Shown here: positions 51,110 through 59,707 of the stretch, piece by piece
How the letters are laid out: every line of letters starts with the position of its first letter
Numbering within the stretch: the stretch's first letter is position 1
Source of the DNA: RGIG4079 sp045646905
GTDB lineage: Bacteria; Bacteroidota; Bacteroidia; Bacteroidales; Muribaculaceae
NCBI GenBank assembly: GCA_045646905.1
Contig: JAZRLP010000026.1
Location: forward strand, 248,001 to 312,000
Direction: 5' to 3'
DNA length: 64,000 nucleotides
Notes under the pieces: model-generated
The model's database searches: none
Told to the model about the DNA's origin: nothing
Seen by the model: the letters and a program-made list of their open reading frames with translations, nothing else
Made by a program: the position numbers and the translations under genes

Positions 51110-52276
51110 TTATTTTATACGTTTACCATTTTTAAATTTCACTATAAATGCTTGAGGAAACTTGTCCTTTACATTTTTTAGAATCACTTCAGCATCTTGA
51201 AGAGATGTTGTTGACTCATATGTATATTTATATATTCTATTGTCTCTGTAGTGCCAAATAGGATGAAGCCCTTTAAATTCACGAGAATTATCTCTTAAAA
51301 TTTTGTCACTTGTAAGTATTTGAATTTTATATATTATTTCATCGCTTGATGTTGTTGAATCATTATTTTCAACTTGAGTAAAGTCGGTTGTTAGAGTTGT
51401 TTGCTCTTGTATTGAATTATTTTTTATTGATTTTTCTATTGAGCGTGCATTCTCTTTAGAAACTTTTCGGTCGGGTCGTTGTATGTTAGAGTTGTCATTT
51501 GAGACATGCTTTACAAATGCGTTGAATATAGAATTAGCAAGCTGTTCTTGGCCCTCATTTGATGATAAGAATTTTTCTTGAGTGGGGTTGCAAATGAAGT
51601 CAAGCTCCACCAATACCGATGGCATATTGGTAGCCCAAAGAACCCAAAAACCAGCCTGACGAACACCTTTATCTTCACGACCAGCATTAGTCGTCAATTC
51701 ATCTTGAATGGAACTTGCTAAATTGATGCTTTTAAGCATATGCTTGTTTTGGTTCATTTCAAAAATGATATATGATTCAGCTGAATTGGGGTCAAAGCCA
51801 CTATATACTGTTGTATAGTTATCTTCCATTTTTATAACTGAATTCTCCCTCATTGCTACATCTAAATTATCTTTTGTCTTGTGTAGCCCAAGAGTGAATA
51901 CAGAAGAACCAGCTACATTTGTTCGTCCAGGTGAATTTAAATCAACCGAATTGACATGAATTGAAATAAATAAATCACCTTTTGCTCTATTGGCGATATT
52001 AGCTCGTTGTTGAAGTGTGAGGTATTTATCTGTATCGCGAGTATATACCACTTTAATATTCTCGCATTCGTTGCTGATTTTTGACCCTAAAAGCTTGGCT
52101 ATATTTAGGGTAATGTCTTTCTCTTTAGCATATGTGCCTACGGCTCCACCATCTTTGCCACCATGACCAGCATCAATTACAACAACAAAATCTTTTGCCA
52201 ATATGTTTATGGGCAAACATAATATTATAGATATAACTATAATAATTGAATAGATATGTGAAGTATTATTTTTCAT
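51110..52276 (-). CDS. N-acetylmuramoyl-L-alanine amidase (Amidase_3) with C-terminal SPOR-like domain
   Basis: A 388-residue exported zinc amidase that cuts the bond between muramic acid and the stem peptide. Signal peptide MKNNTSHIYSIIIVISIILCLPINILA; catalytic domain residues ~30-250 with VVIDAGHGGKDGGAVG (zinc His), DLFISIHVNSVD (zinc His) and SVLVELDFICNP (catalytic Glu). A low-complexity linker follows. The last ~75 residues (IYKIQILTSDKIL ... AFIVKFKNGKRIK) look like a SPOR domain, which binds denuded septal glycan. This suggests a role in cell separation. A TAAATTTG element lies at 52294..52301. Confidence 0.92.
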   Translation of the reverse strand: MKNNTSHIYSIIIVISIILCLPINILAKDFVVVIDAGHGGKDGGAVGTYAKEKDITLNIAKLLGSKISNECENIKVVYTRDTDKYLTLQQRANIANRAKGDLFISIHVNSVDLNSPGRTNVAGSSVFTLGLHKTKDNLDVAMRENSVIKMEDNYTTVYSGFDPNSAESYIIFEMNQNKHMLKSINLASSIQDELTTNAGREDKGVRQAGFWVLWATNMPSVLVELDFICNPTQEKFLSSNEGQEQLANSIFNAFVKHVSNDNSNIQRPDRKVSKENARSIEKSIKNNSIQEQTTLTTDFTQVENNDSTTSSDEIIYKIQILTSDKILRDNSREFKGLHPIWHYRDNRIYKYTYESTTSLQDAEVILKNVKDKFPQAFIVKFKNGKRIK

Positions 52277-52408
52277 TGATGCAAAATTCTATGCAAATTT
52301 ACGAATTTAGCGTTGATTATTTGCTTAAATGTACCTATTTTTTAGATACACATATTTAATATATGCGAAAATGGATATAAATTTATGCTTTTTGTTGAAT
52401 AAATAAAT

Positions 52409-52416
52409 TAACTTTG
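52409..52416 (+). promoter_or_regulatory. -7 element of the GldB-like gene
   Basis: TAACTTTG 22 bp before the ATG at 52439. The amidase -7 element (52294..52301, minus strand) faces the other way. Confidence 0.5.
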
Positions 52417-52438
52417 CATAAAACAAATAAATGAAGAT

Positions 52439-53443
52439 ATGAAACAAAATTTATGTAAGTCAATATTGATGATTGTTGTGTCATTAATGGTATATTCATG
52501 TGGTTCATCAAGCGATTCGTCTTTTTCTATAAAAGAAAAATTTCCTCCAGTCAAAATTAAGAGGATGGATGCTGAATTGTATAAGTTTCCTAAAATGAAT
52601 GCTGATGAACAATCATTGTTTAACACTGAGATGAAAAGTGGAATCTCGGCTATAACAACGATGTTGAACATGGGGCATCCCGATGATTCGGCCTATGTGA
52701 AATATGTAAATTCCGATGCAGTAAAGATGTTTACTCCTGAAGTGGAAAAAAAATTCAGTGATATAGCTGATTTAGAAAATGTGCTTGGTGGTGTGAAACA
52801 AAATATGAAGAAAGAATTGCCACATATTAATATGTGTGAAATTTATTCGATAGTGTCACCCTATAAACAATCAATATATATTGCTGATTCAACATTATTA
52901 TTAGCACTTAATCATTACCTTGGGGCTGAGCATAAAGTTTATGATGGTTTTGAAGAATATATAAAGAAAACTAAACAGGCTAAATATATTCCATATGATA
53001 TTGTTGAGGCTACAATAGGCACTTTTAACCCATATGAAACAACTGGAGATGAGAAGGTTTTGAGTAAAATGCTATTTGCTGGAGCTATAGTTGAGGCTAA
53101 AATGCGCATAGTGCCTGAAGCTTCATTATCCTTGGCTTTAGGTTATGATGAAAAAGAACTAGAGTGGGTAGAGGATAATCAACAACAGTTATGGAACGCA
53201 TTGGTGTCAAAAGAGTTGTTGTATTCAACATCATATATGGACATTAATCAATTACTATCATTATCACCAAACTCTTCAATCCTACATCACCAAGCTCCTG
53301 GTAGAGTAGGTCGATATTTAGGTTATAAAATTATAAGGGCATATTTGGAGAAGAATCCTTCAACAACGCTATCGCAATTATTGACTCCTGAATTTTATAA
53401 ATCACAACAAACTCTCATCAATTCGGGTTATCAAGGAAAATAA
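52439..53443 (+). CDS. GldB-like lipoprotein
   Basis: A 334-residue lipoprotein (signal ending VYSC). It resembles the gliding-motility lipoprotein GldB through KRMDAELYKF near the start, YIADSTLLLALNHYLGAEHKVY in the middle and the C-terminal PGRVGRYLGYKIIRAYLEKNP. In gliding Flavobacteria GldB is needed for motility. Non-gliding Bacteroidales keep it, where the role is unknown and may relate to the envelope. The remote HxxxH-like arrangement of DUF2268 relatives is not clear here. Monocistronic and convergent with priA. Confidence 0.75.
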   Translation: MKQNLCKSILMIVVSLMVYSCGSSSDSSFSIKEKFPPVKIKRMDAELYKFPKMNADEQSLFNTEMKSGISAITTMLNMGHPDDSAYVKYVNSDAVKMFTPEVEKKFSDIADLENVLGGVKQNMKKELPHINMCEIYSIVSPYKQSIYIADSTLLLALNHYLGAEHKVYDGFEEYIKKTKQAKYIPYDIVEATIGTFNPYETTGDEKVLSKMLFAGAIVEAKMRIVPEASLSLALGYDEKELEWVEDNQQQLWNALVSKELLYSTSYMDINQLLSLSPNSSILHHQAPGRVGRYLGYKIIRAYLEKNPSTTLSQLLTPEFYKSQQTLINSGYQGK

Positions 53444-53478
53444 TATTGTATTTTGAGCGTGATTATTGCTCGCATTCG

Positions 53479-55950
53479 TTACATCGGATCAACATCATAA
53501 TAAACAATCATTCCTTTCATGCGAGGAAGTTGGTGCATTTGTTCGTATGTGTTGCGAAGTATTGTTTTTACTTTTTTCATTGATGCATTTGTTTCTACTT
53601 TAAGCATAATTTTGCGAATATGTAGAGATTGAATGCGTGCAATCATTGGTTCCTCTGGCCCAAATACTCGGTTTCCAAATAATTCTCGTAATCGCGACGC
53701 ATATATAGTTGCGATTTCAGTAAGAGTGTCATTATCACGATGCTTCAAATATATATATATAACACGGGTATATGGAGGATAGTTAAATAGTCGTCGTTCT
53801 TCTAATTCGTGATTGTAAAATCCTATGTAGTCGTGGTTTTTTAAATATCCTATTACAGGGTGATTAGGATTATATGTTTGAATAATGACTTTCCCCTGTG
53901 TTGACCGACGGCCAGCACGCCCCGAAACTTGTTCAAGCATATTAAATGCTCGTTCCGAAGATCTAAAATCGGGGAAATTTATAATTGTATCGGCATTTAA
54001 CACCGCTACGAGATTCACATCACCAAAGTCAAGTCCCTTTGTAACCATCTGTGTGCCAACAAGAATATCGGCTTTGTGATTTGAAAAATCATCAATTATG
54101 TTTTCGTAACTATCTTTATTGCGAGTGGTATCTAAATCCATTCGCAAAATTTTATTGTCGGGGAATAATTTGGCAACCTCTTCTTCCACTCGCTCTGTCC
54201 CATATCCAAGTATCTCTACTGCCGGCTCTTTGCATGATGGACATATTGAGGGGAGGGGATATGTCGCACCACAATAGTGACACACTAACTGATTTTGAAA
54301 TCGATGATATGTAAGAGAAACATCACAATGTTGGCATTTGGGAGTCCATGCGCATTGTTTGCATCGAGCAAGAGGAGCAAATCCTCTACGATTGTGGAAG
54401 AAAATTATTTGCTTCCCTTCGTCAAGGGTTTTACGAGATGCTACAATCGTAGGTTGTGCAAAAGAACCATTGGTGAGATATCTTTTGCGTGAGGTTGTCA
54501 TGTCAATAACATCAATTTCAGGCAATGTTACATCTTCATATCGAGTGAGGAGTTCTACGAATCCAAATTTTCCCGATTTTGCTTTATAGTATGTTTCTAT
54601 TGAGGGAGTTGCGCTTCCTAATAATGTTTTTGCACCATGCATTGACGCCAAAACGATTGCGATATCGCGAGCATTATATCTTGGTGCGGGGTCATATTGT
54701 TTATAACTCGATTCATGCTCTTCATCAACTATAACAATTCCGAGTCGTGTAAATGGAAGAAATAGAGATGAGCGTGCACCAATAATTACACAAGGCTCAT
54801 TTTCATTGAGTAACTTTTTCCATATATCTACTCGCGCATTGTCAGAAAAACGAGAATGATATATTAGAACTCTGTCGCCAAATACTTTTTGAAGTCGGCG
54901 AGTTAGTTGTGTAGTAAGTGCTATTTCAGGAACAAGAAATAGCGCTTGATCGCCTCGTTGTAATATAAGTGAGATTAAATGGATGTATATTTCGGTTTTG
55001 CCGCTCGACGTAACGCCATGGAGTAGGGTAATGTCATGCTCAATATAGGAGTCGAGAATATCTTTAAGGGCATTGTCTTGAGCTTTGCTTAATATGGGCA
55101 ACTGATTGGTTACAATGCCATTAAATTGAAATCGATTAACATCTTTCTTGTATATATCTATAATCCCTTTTTTTGCTAAAGCAGAGATGATTGTAGTATT
55201 TAAGCCTGTGCGTTCAAGGAGTTGTGCACGAGAGATGTCAATAGGTTCTTTATCTTTTCTATTAAATTCACTTAATTCGAGTAGCGCAAGTAGAGCTGTT
55301 TCTTGTTTTTTTGCTCCTTTTACCGCACCAAATGCTTTGTGTAATTCTTCAGAATTATTTTGAGGAATGTTTAACTTTAAATAAATTTCCTTTTTAGAAC
55401 GATATCGTTCGATGAGTTTTTCAGAGATAATTACTGCGTCATGTTCCAATAGGTTGTTTATGATGGTTATCCCGTTTTTGAAACCAGTTTTCTTTTCAAT
55501 ATCAGCAAGCGATAGTTTGCCTTCGTGGTCTAATAGTTGCCACACTATTATCTCTCGTTCACCTAATTGTTGTATCTCATTAAAGTCAATATCGTTATTG
55601 ATTTCAATAAATGTTTCACTCTCTACTTTTAATCCCACAGGAACTGCGGCTTTATATACCTCTCCAATAGAACAAAGGTAATAATCACTTATCCATTCCC
55701 AAAACTTCAACTGGGGATGCTTAACTATTGGGTATTCGTCAAGTAGTGTTGCAATATCTTTAACCTCATAACCCTCAGGGGCTATTGGACTAATTGATGA
55801 AACAATACCTGTGTAGAATTTTTTTGAACCAAATTGAACTATTACACGATGTCCAATTTTAATCTTATTGACCATCGCCTCAGGTATGCGATATGTAAAA
55901 GTTGCATTTAATGGTAGGGGAAGTATTATTTCAGAATATAGTGTGGGCAT
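53479..55950 (-). CDS. priA: Primosomal protein N' (replication restart helicase PriA)
   Basis: An 823-residue 3'-to-5' helicase that reloads the replisome at stalled forks. The N-terminal 3'-BD and winged-helix regions precede the helicase core: LLHGVTSSGKTEIYIHLI (Walker A), IVIVDEEHESSYKQYDPAPRYNARD (DEEH box) and LLGSATPSIETY. A zinc-binding insert follows with eight cysteines in CxxC pairs (ARCKQCAWTPKCQHC, CHYCG, CPSCK). The later helicase motif is EQVSGRAGRRSTQGKVIIQT. Full length. It begins 24 bp after the second M48 gene, so it may be co-transcribed with the peptidases. Confidence 0.97.
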   Translation of the reverse strand: MPTLYSEIILPLPLNATFTYRIPEAMVNKIKIGHRVIVQFGSKKFYTGIVSSISPIAPEGYEVKDIATLLDEYPIVKHPQLKFWEWISDYYLCSIGEVYKAAVPVGLKVESETFIEINNDIDFNEIQQLGEREIIVWQLLDHEGKLSLADIEKKTGFKNGITIINNLLEHDAVIISEKLIERYRSKKEIYLKLNIPQNNSEELHKAFGAVKGAKKQETALLALLELSEFNRKDKEPIDISRAQLLERTGLNTTIISALAKKGIIDIYKKDVNRFQFNGIVTNQLPILSKAQDNALKDILDSYIEHDITLLHGVTSSGKTEIYIHLISLILQRGDQALFLVPEIALTTQLTRRLQKVFGDRVLIYHSRFSDNARVDIWKKLLNENEPCVIIGARSSLFLPFTRLGIVIVDEEHESSYKQYDPAPRYNARDIAIVLASMHGAKTLLGSATPSIETYYKAKSGKFGFVELLTRYEDVTLPEIDVIDMTTSRKRYLTNGSFAQPTIVASRKTLDEGKQIIFFHNRRGFAPLARCKQCAWTPKCQHCDVSLTYHRFQNQLVCHYCGATYPLPSICPSCKEPAVEILGYGTERVEEEVAKLFPDNKILRMDLDTTRNKDSYENIIDDFSNHKADILVGTQMVTKGLDFGDVNLVAVLNADTIINFPDFRSSERAFNMLEQVSGRAGRRSTQGKVIIQTYNPNHPVIGYLKNHDYIGFYNHELEERRLFNYPPYTRVIYIYLKHRDNDTLTEIATIYASRLRELFGNRVFGPEEPMIARIQSLHIRKIMLKVETNASMKKVKTILRNTYEQMHQLPRMKGMIVYYDVDPM

Positions 55951-55973
55951 AGTTGATTAATTTGTTGATGAGG

Positions 55974-56747
55974 TTAAAGGTATCCTTCTTTTTTCGCTCT
56001 GGTTTCCATTATTTTAACACGCTCTTCAATTGCAGGATGTGTTGAAAATAATTGCAATAAAGCATCTGATATCTGTGAACCAGAACTTTCTTTCATTTGT
56101 ATGAGCTTTTTTAGCGCGAGAGCCATAGCTTTTGGGTTCTTACCCGATTTTTTTAAAAAGTCATAACCATATTGATCGGCGGCATATTCTTGTTTCCTTG
56201 AAAATTTTGCGCTAAAATATGCCTGACTAAGGGCTCCTAATGATGAATCAGAAAAGATAGCCACATTGCGACTAAATGCAGCTGCGCCATCAAGAATTGC
56301 CGATGAAATAAGTGCATTTTTAAATGCATCTTTTGAATCTTTATTGGCAACATGTCCAATCTCATGTCCAATAATTCCTAGTATTTCATTATCGCTCATG
56401 ATGTTCATAAGACCTGAAAACACGCGGATGCTTCCATCGGGACACGCAAAGGCATTTAATTCGGGCGTATCATATACTTTAAAGTTGAGTTTAATACCAT
56501 TGGCACTTGTTAGGCCTGCAGTGAGTCGTTTTAAGCGAATAGCATATTTACTGCTATTTTTACACACTGTGTATTCGGCATCTAACTGTTTGATATATTC
56601 GTTAGCATATTGAGCCATCTCCTTGTCGGTGATGGAATATGCTTGATATGCTTTTACTGCACCCGAAATTATTCTATCCCATCGTTGAGCATTGGAATAA
56701 TTGGAGCATATGAGTATCAGGATAAAAGAGAAAAAAATGTGTTTCAT
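55974..56747 (-). CDS. M48-family zinc metalloprotease, copy 2
   Basis: A 257-residue exported peptidase of the M48 family (BepA/LoiP/HtpX-like). A signal peptide (MKHIFFSFILILICSNYSNA) is followed by the domain with GHEIGHVANKD (HExxH zinc motif) and the third-ligand region EYAADQYGYDF. It lacks the lipobox cysteine of copy 1. Such proteins degrade or refold misassembled outer-membrane proteins. It is a tandem paralogue of the next gene upstream. Its ATG overlaps that gene's TAA by one base (TAATG). Confidence 0.92.
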   Translation of the reverse strand: MKHIFFSFILILICSNYSNAQRWDRIISGAVKAYQAYSITDKEMAQYANEYIKQLDAEYTVCKNSSKYAIRLKRLTAGLTSANGIKLNFKVYDTPELNAFACPDGSIRVFSGLMNIMSDNEILGIIGHEIGHVANKDSKDAFKNALISSAILDGAAAFSRNVAIFSDSSLGALSQAYFSAKFSRKQEYAADQYGYDFLKKSGKNPKAMALALKKLIQMKESSGSQISDALLQLFSTHPAIEERVKIMETRAKKEGYL

Positions 56748-57526
56748 TATTTAATGTATCCGTCTTTTTGAGCTCGTTGTTCCATCTTCTCAATTCTTTT
56801 CTCTAATTCGGGATGGGTAGAAAAAAGTTGATTTATAACATTAGATGATGAAGATTTACCGCCGTTTAATTGTTGTAATTTTTTAAATGAAAGAACCATT
56901 GCATAAGGATTCTTACCCGATTTTTTAAGAAAATCATATCCATATTGGTCTGCTGCAAATTCTTGTTTTTGCGAAAATTTAGCGCTAACCAATGATTCCC
57001 CTAATGCTCCTAATTCCGAGTCGGTAAGTAAAGCCGCAGTGCTACTTGTTGCTGCAATACCATCTTTTAATGCCGATGTCATTAAAGCATTTTTAAATGC
57101 ATTTTTTGAGTCACGATTAGCGATATGACCTATCTCATGCCCAATAACACCAAGAATCTCATCGTCGGTCATAATATCCATTAATCCTGAATATATGCGA
57201 ATACTACCATCGGGGCATGCAAATGCATTAACTTCGGGAGTATTATATACCTTAAAGTTTAATTGTATTCCATTTGCGTCATTTAGACCCGATGTGAGTT
57301 TTCGTAATCGTTTGGTATATTGGCTACTTTCACTACACACCTTGTTGTTTGCATCGGTTTGTGAAATGTATTCGCTCACATATGCAGCCATTTGTGAATC
57401 GGTGATAGTTGAGGCTTGGATTATTTTAGACAAACCCGAAGCTGCCCTTGCTTGATCAATGTTAGACAATGACCCACATGACCATAAACAACTGCCAATT
57501 ATAATTGAAAGGATATATTTTTTCAT
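56747..57526 (-). CDS. M48-family zinc metalloprotease lipoprotein, copy 1
   Basis: A 259-residue peptidase closely related to copy 2, with a lipoprotein signal (IIGSCLWSC). Zinc motif GHEIGHIANRD and third-ligand region EFAADQYGYDFLKKSGKNP are intact. Shared blocks such as NAFACPDGSIR and the C-terminal FSTHPELEKRIEKMEQRA point to a recent tandem duplication. One copy is lipid-anchored and the other not, so they may have split between membrane and soluble periplasm. A TAAATTTG element lies at 57547..57554. Confidence 0.93.
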   Translation of the reverse strand: MKKYILSIIIGSCLWSCGSLSNIDQARAASGLSKIIQASTITDSQMAAYVSEYISQTDANNKVCSESSQYTKRLRKLTSGLNDANGIQLNFKVYNTPEVNAFACPDGSIRIYSGLMDIMTDDEILGVIGHEIGHIANRDSKNAFKNALMTSALKDGIAATSSTAALLTDSELGALGESLVSAKFSQKQEFAADQYGYDFLKKSGKNPYAMVLSFKKLQQLNGGKSSSSNVINQLFSTHPELEKRIEKMEQRAQKDGYIK

Positions 57527-57546
57527 ATTTGAAATTTTATATTCTA

Positions 57547-57554
57547 CAAATTTA
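57547..57554 (-). promoter_or_regulatory. -7 element of the M48-M48-(priA) unit
   Basis: TAAATTTG on the minus strand 21 bp before the ATG at 57526; no upstream TTTG at the usual distance. Confidence 0.45.
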
Positions 57555-57658
57555 GCGAAAAATCTTGTAAGAGATAGGTATTATATGTAAAAAAATGATA
57601 AGATTGAATATTTGTATATAGAATTGAATAAATATTTCCATAATTGCAAAAAATATAG

Positions 57659-57796
57659 TAACTTTGTACATGTATTAAATATTTTGATATAGTTATTTGT
57701 TGTATTAAAGTAGTAGATTATATCATCAAGTGAGGGTTGTTTTAACATATTAATCATAAAGATAACTCCGTTGATATATAATGAAAATTAAATTTG
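57659..57796 (+). promoter_or_regulatory. Two alternative -7 elements for the nucleotidyltransferase gene
   Basis: TAACTTTG (57659..57666) would give a ~140-nt leader and TAAATTTG (57789..57796) a ~12-nt leader to the ATG at 57815. Neither has a TTTG at 19-21 bp, so the choice is open. The intervening sequence shows no strong hairpin. Confidence 0.4.
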
Positions 57797-57814
57797 ATAC
57801 TAAACGAGTTTAAT

Positions 57815-58720
57815 ATGATAAAACCAACTTTATTTGTATTAGCGGCTGGAATGGGGAGCCGTTATGGTGGTCTAAAGCAACTTGATGGAGTAGGTCCCAA
57901 TGGTGAAACTATTATGGACTATTCAATTTATGATGCCATTCAAGCTGGTTTCGGCAAAGTTGTATTTGTTATTCGCCATGATTTTGAACAAGATTTTAGA
58001 GATAAAGTATTGTCAAAATATAGTGGACACATTGATACAGAAGTCGTTTTTCAATCAATTGATGTGTTGCCACAAGGTTATTCTTGTCCCGAAGGGCGTG
58101 AAAAACCATGGGGAACTAATCATGCTGTATTAATGGGCAAAGATGTCATAAAAGAACCTTTTGCGGTTATTAATGCCGATGATTTTTATAGTCGAGATGC
58201 ATTTATGGTTATAGCTGAAGACTTAAAAAGACCTCGCACTAAAAAAGGGGACTATTCAATGGTTGCGTTTAGAGTTGGTAATACAGTTACGGCTAATGGT
58301 ACTGTTTCGCGTGGAGTGTGTTCCGATAAAGATGGATACTTGGCATCGGTAATTGAGAGAGGCTCTATTCATGCTAATGAAAAAGGCGAAATTGTATATC
58401 CCGATGCAGAAGGAAATGATGTAATACTTGATTCAATGACTCCAGTTTCAATGAATTTTTGGGGCTTTACTCCCGATTATTTTGAGTATAGTGAAAGGGA
58501 ATTTATTGAATTTTTGGATACTCGAATCAATGAGCCAAAATCGGAGTATTTTATCCCTACGGTAGTAGATACATTGATTAAGTCGGGAGAAGCAAGCATA
58601 AGATTATTAGATACAGAAGCAAAATGGTTTGGAGTTACATATTTGGAAGACCGTCCAGGTGTAATTGAAAAACTTGCTGAATTACATCAACAAGGAGTAT
58701 ATCCCGCTCGATTATTCTAA
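57815..58720 (+). CDS. Sugar-phosphate nucleotidyltransferase-like protein
   Basis: A 301-residue NTP transferase-fold protein. It shows the nucleotide-binding start LFVLAAGMGSRYGGLKQLDGVGPNGETIMDYSIYDA and the acidic metal site INADDFYSRDAF. A GxGxRxGxxK-type signature and the DD pair suggest that it joins a nucleotide to a sugar phosphate. Substrates are not readable and no sugar-pathway gene is nearby. A TTG at 57794 opens the longest frame but overlaps a TAnnTTTG element, so the ATG at 57815 is preferred. Dus follows after 9 bp. Confidence 0.87.
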   Translation: MIKPTLFVLAAGMGSRYGGLKQLDGVGPNGETIMDYSIYDAIQAGFGKVVFVIRHDFEQDFRDKVLSKYSGHIDTEVVFQSIDVLPQGYSCPEGREKPWGTNHAVLMGKDVIKEPFAVINADDFYSRDAFMVIAEDLKRPRTKKGDYSMVAFRVGNTVTANGTVSRGVCSDKDGYLASVIERGSIHANEKGEIVYPDAEGNDVILDSMTPVSMNFWGFTPDYFEYSEREFIEFLDTRINEPKSEYFIPTVVDTLIKSGEASIRLLDTEAKWFGVTYLEDRPGVIEKLAELHQQGVYPARLF

Positions 58721-58729
58721 TAAAGTTAA

Positions 58730-59662
58730 ATGAAAATTTATTTTGCTCCGTTGCAAGGTTATACCGATGCAGCCTATCGTAGATTTCATAACGAAATCTT
58801 TGGTGGCTGCATTTCTGCTTATTATGCTCCTTTTATGCGAGTAGAACATGGAGCTCCACGAGCAAAAGATTTGAAAGATATCGCCCCAGCCAATAATTTA
58901 GGTGTAGAATTGGTGCCTCAAATTATAGTAAAAGATACATCAGAACTGAATGTATTGGTGCCATCAATTATATCACAAGGATATAACCATATTGATATAA
59001 ATATGGGGTGTCCATTCCCATTGCAAGTGAAAAAAGGTCGAGGAGCAGGTTTGTTATCCAATCCTAATGCGGTTAAATTGATTTTGGGCGATTTGGTTAG
59101 ATATAAAGATGTATCGTTCTCTGTAAAAATGCGGTTAGGCAATGATGATGTAGATCAATGGAAGGATATTGCACCGATATTAAATGATGCACAATTGTCA
59201 CATATTACAATTCATCCTCGCATAGCAACCCAACAATACAAAGGGATGGTTTTAATGGACTCTTTTGATGAGTTTTATCATCAAATAAAGCATCCCATAA
59301 TATTCAATGGAGATATCCTACACCCTTCACAAATAGAATATCTCGTAACGGAATATCCTCGTTTAAAAGGGGGGATGATAGGAAGAGGATTATTGACCAA
59401 TCCAGCATTAGCAATGGAATATCTTGAGAATGTCCAATTGAATTTGGAACAAAGAATATCTAAAATATTAGAAATTCATAATAAACTTTTTGCTTATTAT
59501 GCGTCTAAATTACAAGGCGATTCTCACTTATTAACCAAGATTAAAACATTCTGGGATTATAGTGAGCCTATTATTGGACATAAAATATATAAATTAATTC
59601 ATAAAGCATCGTCATTATCAAAGTATAAAGAAGTGATTACTCAAATAGCATATTTAAAATGA
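58730..59662 (+). CDS. dus: tRNA-dihydrouridine synthase
   Basis: A 310-residue FMN enzyme reducing uridines in tRNA D-loops. Family blocks: FAPLQGYTDAAYRRFHNEIFGG (FMN site), IDINMGCPFPLQVKKGRGAGLL with the conserved Cys, FSVKMRLG, ITIHPRIATQQYKG and IIFNGDI, and GGMIGRGLLTNPAL. Which Dus class it belongs to (A, B or C) is unclear; the Bacteroidota enzymes form their own group. It lies 9 bp behind the nucleotidyltransferase gene, and its end overlaps the region before the M3 peptidase promoter. Confidence 0.92.
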   Translation: MKIYFAPLQGYTDAAYRRFHNEIFGGCISAYYAPFMRVEHGAPRAKDLKDIAPANNLGVELVPQIIVKDTSELNVLVPSIISQGYNHIDINMGCPFPLQVKKGRGAGLLSNPNAVKLILGDLVRYKDVSFSVKMRLGNDDVDQWKDIAPILNDAQLSHITIHPRIATQQYKGMVLMDSFDEFYHQIKHPIIFNGDILHPSQIEYLVTEYPRLKGGMIGRGLLTNPALAMEYLENVQLNLEQRISKILEIHNKLFAYYASKLQGDSHLLTKIKTFWDYSEPIIGHKIYKLIHKASSLSKYKEVITQIAYLK

Positions 59663-59669
59663 AATTATG

Positions 59670-59677
59670 TAACTTTG
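59670..59677 (+). promoter_or_regulatory. -7 element of the M3 peptidase gene
   Basis: TAACTTTG starts 7 bp after the dus stop and covers a TTG that would otherwise extend the M3 peptidase, supporting the ATG at 59708. Confidence 0.5.
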
Positions 59678-59707
59678 CATTATATTGAAAAATTTAAATA
59701 TTGTAAT

